From Roseburia inulinivorans DSM 16841 (lineage in GTDB: Bacteria > Bacillota > Clostridia > Lachnospirales > Lachnospiraceae), in NCBI RefSeq assembly GCF_000174195.1, contig NZ_ACFY01000152.1:1-56212 (forward strand): 56,212 nt of DNA, read 5' to 3'. Under the pieces are notes generated by a model, which searched no databases, was not told the DNA's origin, and saw only the letters and a list, made by a program, of their open reading frames with translations. The position numbers and the translations under genes are program-made. This document shows positions 51,674-56,212 of the stretch, piece by piece. The stretch's first letter is position 1. Each line of letters begins with the position of its first letter.

Positions 51674-52744
51674 ATGATAAAAATAAGTTTATGCATGATC
51701 GTAAAAAATGAAGCTGCCATCCTGTCCAGATGTCTCGACTCTGTCTGTGACCTAATGGATGAGATTATTATTGTGGATACCGGCTCCACCGACGATACAA
51801 AGGCTGTCGCAGCAAAATACACTGACCGGATTTACGATTTCGCATGGAACAATGATTTTTCTGCTGCAAGAAATTTTTCTTTTTCCCTCGCAAATATGGA
51901 TTATATTTACGCACCGGATGCAGATGAGATACTGGACGAGGAAAATCGCAAAAGATTTCTTTTGTTAAAGGAAGCCCTTCTGCCGGAAATTGAAATCGTA
52001 CAGATGAAATACCGCACCGTCTCTGAATTTAACACCGTTTTGAATGCAAGAACCGAGTACCGTCCAAAATTGTTTAAACGTGTCCGGGAATTTGAGTGGA
52101 TCGATCCGATCCACGAGACGATCCGCCTCACACCGGTTGTATTTGACAGCGACATTGAGATTTTGCACATGCCACAGTCCATGCACCACAAACGGGATTT
52201 TTCCATTTTTGTGGACGCCTTCAACAGAGAGGGGACATTTTCTGCCAAGCTTCGCAGCATGTATGCAAAAGAATTATTGAAAACAGGGGATGAAAAAGAT
52301 TTTGCGGAGGCACTTCCGATTTTCCGCCTGATATATGATTCCGGCACAGACACCGACGCACAGAAAGAAGCCGCCTGTGTGCTCGCACACGCCTACCGGA
52401 TTGCCGGGGACACCAACCGCTTTTTCCAGATGACACTGCGTGATATGCTGTCAACACCATGCGCCGAAATCTGTCTTGAACTTGGAGCTTATTTTGAGGA
52501 AGCCGAAGATTATGAGGAAGCTTCCCTCTGGTATTATAATGCTGCGCATGAGACTTCCAGCATTTTAGATGTACACACGGGCGGCGATCTGCCGCTTCAG
52601 GGATTGATCCGCTGTTATGAGATAATGCTTGCAGCTTTGCCGGAGGATGATCCGTTTGCCGCACTTACCGCAAATCAATATGAAGAGGCTCTCGCCGATG
52701 CCAGGGAAGCACTCGCCAACTGGAATGTGCCGGAAGAATTATAA
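51674..52744 (+). CDS. Family 2 glycosyltransferase with TPR-like tail
   Basis: A 356-residue cytoplasmic GT-A enzyme. Residues 1-110 hold the SLCMIVKNEAAILSRCLDSV start, the DEIIIVDTGSTDDT nucleotide-sugar segment and the DADE metal motif (APDADEIL). The rest is helical and TPR-like (AKELLKTGDEKDFAEALPIF, EEAEDYEEASLWYYNAA). This fusion is common among SPBc2-like glycosyltransferases, where the helices may bind a partner or acceptor. Start at 51674 follows AAAGG. The acceptor is unknown. Confidence 0.87.
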   Translation: MIKISLCMIVKNEAAILSRCLDSVCDLMDEIIIVDTGSTDDTKAVAAKYTDRIYDFAWNNDFSAARNFSFSLANMDYIYAPDADEILDEENRKRFLLLKEALLPEIEIVQMKYRTVSEFNTVLNARTEYRPKLFKRVREFEWIDPIHETIRLTPVVFDSDIEILHMPQSMHHKRDFSIFVDAFNREGTFSAKLRSMYAKELLKTGDEKDFAEALPIFRLIYDSGTDTDAQKEAACVLAHAYRIAGDTNRFFQMTLRDMLSTPCAEICLELGAYFEEAEDYEEASLWYYNAAHETSSILDVHTGGDLPLQGLIRCYEIMLAALPEDDPFAALTANQYEEALADAREALANWNVPEEL

Positions 52745-52760
52745 TTCCTTGCGGAGTGTT

Positions 52761-54095
52761 TTACTCCAGTCTGCCACAGCGTCCGTTTGTGGCAAGAACA
52801 GAACACTTCTGCCCCAGAGTGACTGCGCCGCCCTCGACCGTTGTGACAACGCCGCCTGCTTCTTCCACGATCAGCGCTCCCGCCGCAAAGTCCCACGGAC
52901 TCAGGCGCAGCTCAAAGTATAATTCTGCACGCCCTGCTGCTATGCTGCACAGATCGATCGCTGCGGAGCCGCTTCTCCGCACATCCAGCGCTTTCTTAAA
53001 GTATGCGTAAGCCATCTGAAATGATTTTTTGCTCAGTTCTTCGTAATACGGTGCTGTGCCAAATAATACAATGCCCTCAGAGAGCGGATTTCTGGAAACA
53101 TGAATCGGTCTTCCGTTTAAAAATGCACCCTTTCCACGTTCTGCCGTGAACATTTCATCCAAATACGGATTGTATACAACACCTATATATTTTTCACCGT
53201 CTTTTGCCAGTCCTACTGAAATCGCACTCACATGATAGTCTTTGATAAAATTTGTCGTTCCGTCAATCGGATCCACAATAAATGCAAATCCTTTTTTGAT
53301 CGATACGTGCACGTCATCTTCTTCCCCGACAAACACTGCCTCCGGAAGTATTTCAAGCAGCTTTTTCCGAAGGGTTTCCTGTACCTTTTTGTCATAGACT
53401 GTCACAAAATTAGCGTGTCCTTCCTTCGTCTCCACCATATCGGCAGTCCGCACTGCGTCCAGCATGATTTTTCCACATTCACACACTGCATCCGCAATTT
53501 TTTCCGCAAGTGTACGGTTCAATTTGTATAAAACCTGTGTTTCACGTTCCAGCCACGGAATTTCCGGTGCAAATGTGACCTGCTCTTTTATTTTCTGATC
53601 CATCTGTGCGATATATGCTTTCTGTAAAAAGTCATGCATCTTCTTCTGCTCTCTTTTTAATAGGGAAAGATTGCTCTGATATGCCTCCTCCACAGTCACA
53701 AAAGTTCCATGGAATCCCAGTTTTTCCTCGTAATCGTCCTGCACTCCCGGCGCTCTTTTATCGCTCATCAGCCAGCACTCGTAATAACAGGATTTCATCT
53801 GAAAATAACTTTCCGGATCCTCAGTATCAATGTTCTGCTCAAATGTTTCCCCGATTTTCACCCCGATATGGATATCTGTGTATCCTGTCTCCTCCGTGAT
53901 CTCCCGAAGCAATGTTTCTTTTTCCGTCTCACCCTCTTCCATGCCGCCACCCGGGAATTTGTAATCACCGCGGTTGGTCTGTACCATAAGGATTTTATTT
54001 TGATAATGGATCACGCCGCGGACTGCGGTTCTTTGATTGATATGTACCGGTGTTTGCGGCAGTTCGTCCGTGATAAACTGTAATTGAAACTGCAT
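52761..54095 (-). CDS. Nudix hydrolase-inositol monophosphatase fusion
   Basis: A 444-residue two-domain protein. Residues 20-165 form a Nudix domain with a full Nudix box (50-72; E56, R64, E65, E68, E69). Residues 190-444 form an inositol-monophosphatase-type domain with GEEDD (257-261), DPIDGTTNF (275-283) and WDFAAGALIVEEAGG, the complete metal-binding set. GGGGGA precedes the ATG at 54095. No internal ribosome site is seen at the domain junction (MDQKIKEQ near 165), which argues for a true fusion. Substrates may be nucleotide sugars or bisphosphonucleotides, but this is not readable. Confidence 0.83.
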   Translation of the reverse strand: MQFQLQFITDELPQTPVHINQRTAVRGVIHYQNKILMVQTNRGDYKFPGGGMEEGETEKETLLREITEETGYTDIHIGVKIGETFEQNIDTEDPESYFQMKSCYYECWLMSDKRAPGVQDDYEEKLGFHGTFVTVEEAYQSNLSLLKREQKKMHDFLQKAYIAQMDQKIKEQVTFAPEIPWLERETQVLYKLNRTLAEKIADAVCECGKIMLDAVRTADMVETKEGHANFVTVYDKKVQETLRKKLLEILPEAVFVGEEDDVHVSIKKGFAFIVDPIDGTTNFIKDYHVSAISVGLAKDGEKYIGVVYNPYLDEMFTAERGKGAFLNGRPIHVSRNPLSEGIVLFGTAPYYEELSKKSFQMAYAYFKKALDVRRSGSAAIDLCSIAAGRAELYFELRLSPWDFAAGALIVEEAGGVVTTVEGGAVTLGQKCSVLATNGRCGRLE

Positions 54096-54315
54096 ATTGC
54101 TGTCCCCCTTCTGTAAACGCATATGTTTTGATGTTAAAAGCTTAAATGTATTTGCATAAAAAATCAAGATGCCTCGTCTTAAGCCCTTGTAAAACATCTC
54201 ATAAAGTGTTAAAATATTAATTGATAATTTTTTAACAAACATTGCCTGTGTTTTTTATTTACCGAAAATGAAACACAGCATACATTTCATTCCAAATTTA
54301 GGGGAGGTATTTACA

Positions 54316-55656
54316 ATGGATTACTCACAGGAATACAAACAGAAACTTGTTTCCGCAGATGAAGCTGTAAAATTAATCAAATCCGGTGACTGGGTTGATT
54401 ATGGATGGTGCAATGGTACGGTTGACGTTTTGGATCAGGCACTGGCAAAACGTACCGATGAACTTAAAAATGTAAATTTACGCGGTGGTATTTTATTAAA
54501 ACCGCTTGCTGTTTTTGCCCGCGAGGACGCCGGTGAACATTTCACATGGAACTCCTGGCATATGTCCGGTATCGAACGAAAACTGATCGCCCGCGGATGT
54601 GCTTACTATTCTCCGATCCGCTACTCCGAACTGCCTCGTTATTACCGTGAATCCTCATGTCCGGATGATGTTGCAATGATCATGGTTGCGCCGATGGATA
54701 AACACGGTTACTTCAACTTCGGGCCAAACGCATCCCATCTCGGTGCAATGTGTGAGACTGCCAAACATGTCATCGTGGAAGTCAACGAAAATATGCCACG
54801 CTGCCTCGGCGGTACAGAATGCGGCATCCATATTTCCGATGTCACATATATTGTGGAAGGAAACAATGCTCCGATCGGCGAACTTGGTGCAGGCGGTCCT
54901 GCCACTGATGTTGATAAAAAAGTTGCCCAGCTTATCGTAGACCAGATTCCAAACGGTGCATGTTTACAGCTCGGTATCGGCGGCATGCCAAATGCAGTCG
55001 GTTCCCTGATCGCAGAATCTGACTTAAAAGATCTTGGTGTCCACACTGAAATGTATGTAGACGCTTTTGTTGATATTGCAAGAGCCGGAAAGATCAACGG
55101 TTCCAAGAAAAACATCGACCGTTTCCGCCAGGTTTACGGTTTTGGTGCCGGCACAAAGAAAATGTATGATTACCTTGATGAAAACCCAGAACTTATGAGT
55201 GCTCCGGTAAGCTACACCAACGATATCCGTTCCATCGCAGCTCTGGATAATTTTATTTCCATTAACAACTGCGTGGATATCGACCTTTTCGGACAGATCA
55301 GTTCTGAATCCTCCGGTATCAAACAGATCAGTGGTGCCGGCGGACAGCTTGACTTTGTTTTAGGTGCTTATCTGTCAAACGGTGGTAAGAGCTTTATCTG
55401 CTGCTCCTCTACATTTACTGATAAACAGGGCGTTATGCATTCCCGTATCCGCCCGACTTTAGCAGAAGGTTCTATCGTAACCGATACACGTGCCAACACA
55501 CATTATGTTGTAACCGAGTATGGTATGGTAAATCTGAAAGGACTTTCCTCCTGGCAGAAAGCTGAGGCATTGATCTCTGTTGCTCATCCTGATTTCCGTG
55601 ATGAACTGATCGCTGAGGCTGAGAAAATGCATATCTGGAGACGGTCGAATAAATAG
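54316..55656 (+). CDS. but: Butyryl-CoA:acetate CoA-transferase
   Basis: A 446-residue class I CoA-transferase, closely like the Roseburia enzyme that makes butyrate by moving CoA to acetate. Features include the N-terminal [18 protein letters not shown] segment, [13 protein letters not shown], the oxyanion loop [10 protein letters not shown] (221-230), the catalytic Glu245 in HTEMYVDA, and [20 protein letters not shown] (328-347) of the CoA site. GGGGAGG precedes the ATG at 54316. The gene stands alone, and its promoter region (54096-54315) is AT-rich with no clear consensus. The 3' side abuts a long hairpin repeat. Confidence 0.95.
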   Translation: MDYSQEYKQKLVSADEAVKLIKSGDWVDYGWCNGTVDVLDQALAKRTDELKNVNLRGGILLKPLAVFAREDAGEHFTWNSWHMSGIERKLIARGCAYYSPIRYSELPRYYRESSCPDDVAMIMVAPMDKHGYFNFGPNASHLGAMCETAKHVIVEVNENMPRCLGGTECGIHISDVTYIVEGNNAPIGELGAGGPATDVDKKVAQLIVDQIPNGACLQLGIGGMPNAVGSLIAESDLKDLGVHTEMYVDAFVDIARAGKINGSKKNIDRFRQVYGFGAGTKKMYDYLDENPELMSAPVSYTNDIRSIAALDNFISINNCVDIDLFGQISSESSGIKQISGAGGQLDFVLGAYLSNGGKSFICCSSTFTDKQGVMHSRIRPTLAEGSIVTDTRANTHYVVTEYGMVNLKGLSSWQKAEALISVAHPDFRDELIAEAEKMHIWRRSNK

Positions 55657-55679
55657 TTGACAGGAGTTTCCCTTAGGAA

Positions 55680-56015
55680 CTGCCGCTTGCAGGTGGTGTT
55701 ACGGATTTTTAGATTGAATTTTATAATTTAGGTTATGTACAAAATATTGCAGTCTGACATGTTTATGAAAACATGAATGTGAAATGGACGAATATTGTGT
55801 TTCGTTGCGTTAAACATTGCGATGAACCTCTCTGATCATTTGTGTTCAGCAGAAGCTTCCACAAATGGAGAGTTTCATCTCCATAACGCAAAACGAAAAC
55901 AATATTCGTCCATTTTACATTCATTACTCCATAAGTTATGAAGCTGCAATATTTTGAATATACCCTCCATAGAAATTCAATTTAAAAATCCGTCAATCCA
56001 AGCTACGAGCGGCAG
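55680..56015. repeat. 336-bp imperfect hairpin repeat
   Basis: The two halves are near reverse complements from the outer ends (CTGCCGCT / AGCGGCAG) through ACGGATTTTTA, AAAATATTGCAG, AAATGGACGAATATTG and the inner CATTTGTG/CACAAATG, with a 15-base apex near 55852. There is no ORF. The outer end (AACTGCCGCTTGCAGG, TTACGGATTTTTA) also occurs in the small palindrome at 1391-1445. It may be a MITE-like element or a long structured RNA or terminator after the butyrate gene. Confidence 0.75.
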
Positions 56016-56119
56016 AAATCAAAGGTTAAACTTTGAGAGATATGCCCCTTACAATCGACGAATCACAAGACATTGAAAATACCTACATCTTGCCGTTACC
56101 TTCATAGGCATTCATCCCA

Positions 56120-56205
56120 TAACCGAGAGTTCCATAACGTAAATTGCAGATTTTGTGGTGCATTCACAGCGTAAATTGGGCATGTATAAGCGCCCTTTCA
56201 CAAGT
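56120..56205. repeat. Interspersed repeat copy at right window edge
   Basis: Reverse complement resembles bases 1-78 of the window (GACTTGTGA, CGCTTATA, TGCCC, AATCTGC at like spacing). The stretch 56016-56212 holds no gene that I can support. Confidence 0.5.
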
Positions 56206-56212
56206 CATTTGT

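Noticed and set aside
51400..51822. 140-codon minus-strand ORF between rlmI and the glycosyltransferase
   Set aside because: It overlaps the start of the glycosyltransferase gene, has a biased unstructured translation and no ribosome site.
1..56212. tRNA or rRNA genes
   Set aside because: I looked for cloverleaf-type and rRNA motifs by eye on both strands and saw none that I could support.

Overview
The window looks like a chromosomal stretch of a gut Lachnospiraceae close to Roseburia or Agathobacter. Evidence: a butyryl-CoA:acetate CoA-transferase gene at the right end (the terminal butyrate enzyme of that group), AT-rich Clostridia-type genes with strong purine ribosome binding sites, a LacL/LacM-type split beta-galactosidase and a hexuronate/aldonate TRAP cluster.

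Layout. 0.1-3.3 kb: DUF308 membrane protein, YbaK-type deacylase, SseB-like protein and a frameshifted HAD nucleotidase. 3.5-11.5 kb: a sugar-acid locus (uxaA, uxaB, TRAP transporter dctMQP, a zinc dehydrogenase) with a divergent GntR regulator. The gene set fits oxidation of an aldonate such as L-galactonate to tagaturonate, reduction to altronate and dehydration to KDG. 11.5-15.6 kb: rlmD, a YeiH-family exporter, and an MFS pump behind a structured leader with an attenuator-like terminator. 15.6-24.5 kb: a membrane-bound domain-swapped GH3 enzyme fused to a lipoprotein, an AgrC/AgrA-like pair, a histidine-kinase remnant and a broken FtsX-type ABC transporter. 24.8-27.1 kb: MazEF-like pair, TPR protein, HxlR regulator and nitroreductase. 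27.3-31.4 kb: a pncB-udp-deoB-deoC nucleoside salvage operon. 31.5-39.3 kb: Rpn-type remnant, XRE-TPR protein, and a lactose locus (sugar symporter, lacL, lacM) with AraC regulators on both sides.

39.4-50.2 kb is accessory DNA: a decayed gene, a type I toxin-antitoxin module, a group II (probably IIC) intron with its maturase, then a 7.8-kb integrative element flanked by att repeats made from the 3' end of an rlmI-like gene. The element encodes integrase, excisionase, a circovirus-like (CRESS-DNA) HUH-helicase Rep, an FtsK/TcpA-like ATPase, small membrane and hypothetical proteins, an RHH repressor and a repeat lipoprotein. Between the ATPase and Rep genes lies a stem-loop that displays the circovirus nonanucleotide AAGTATTAC on the Rep-sense strand. 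I regard this as the most interesting system in the window.

50.2-56.2 kb: rlmI, a family 2 glycosyltransferase, a Nudix-inositol monophosphatase fusion, the butyryl-CoA:acetate CoA-transferase and a 336-bp imperfect hairpin repeat whose outer ends also occur as a short palindrome near 1.4 kb. Five separate genes appear disrupted or fused in a way that one missing A (or T) in a homopolymer would explain, so some apparent pseudogenes may be sequencing artefacts.
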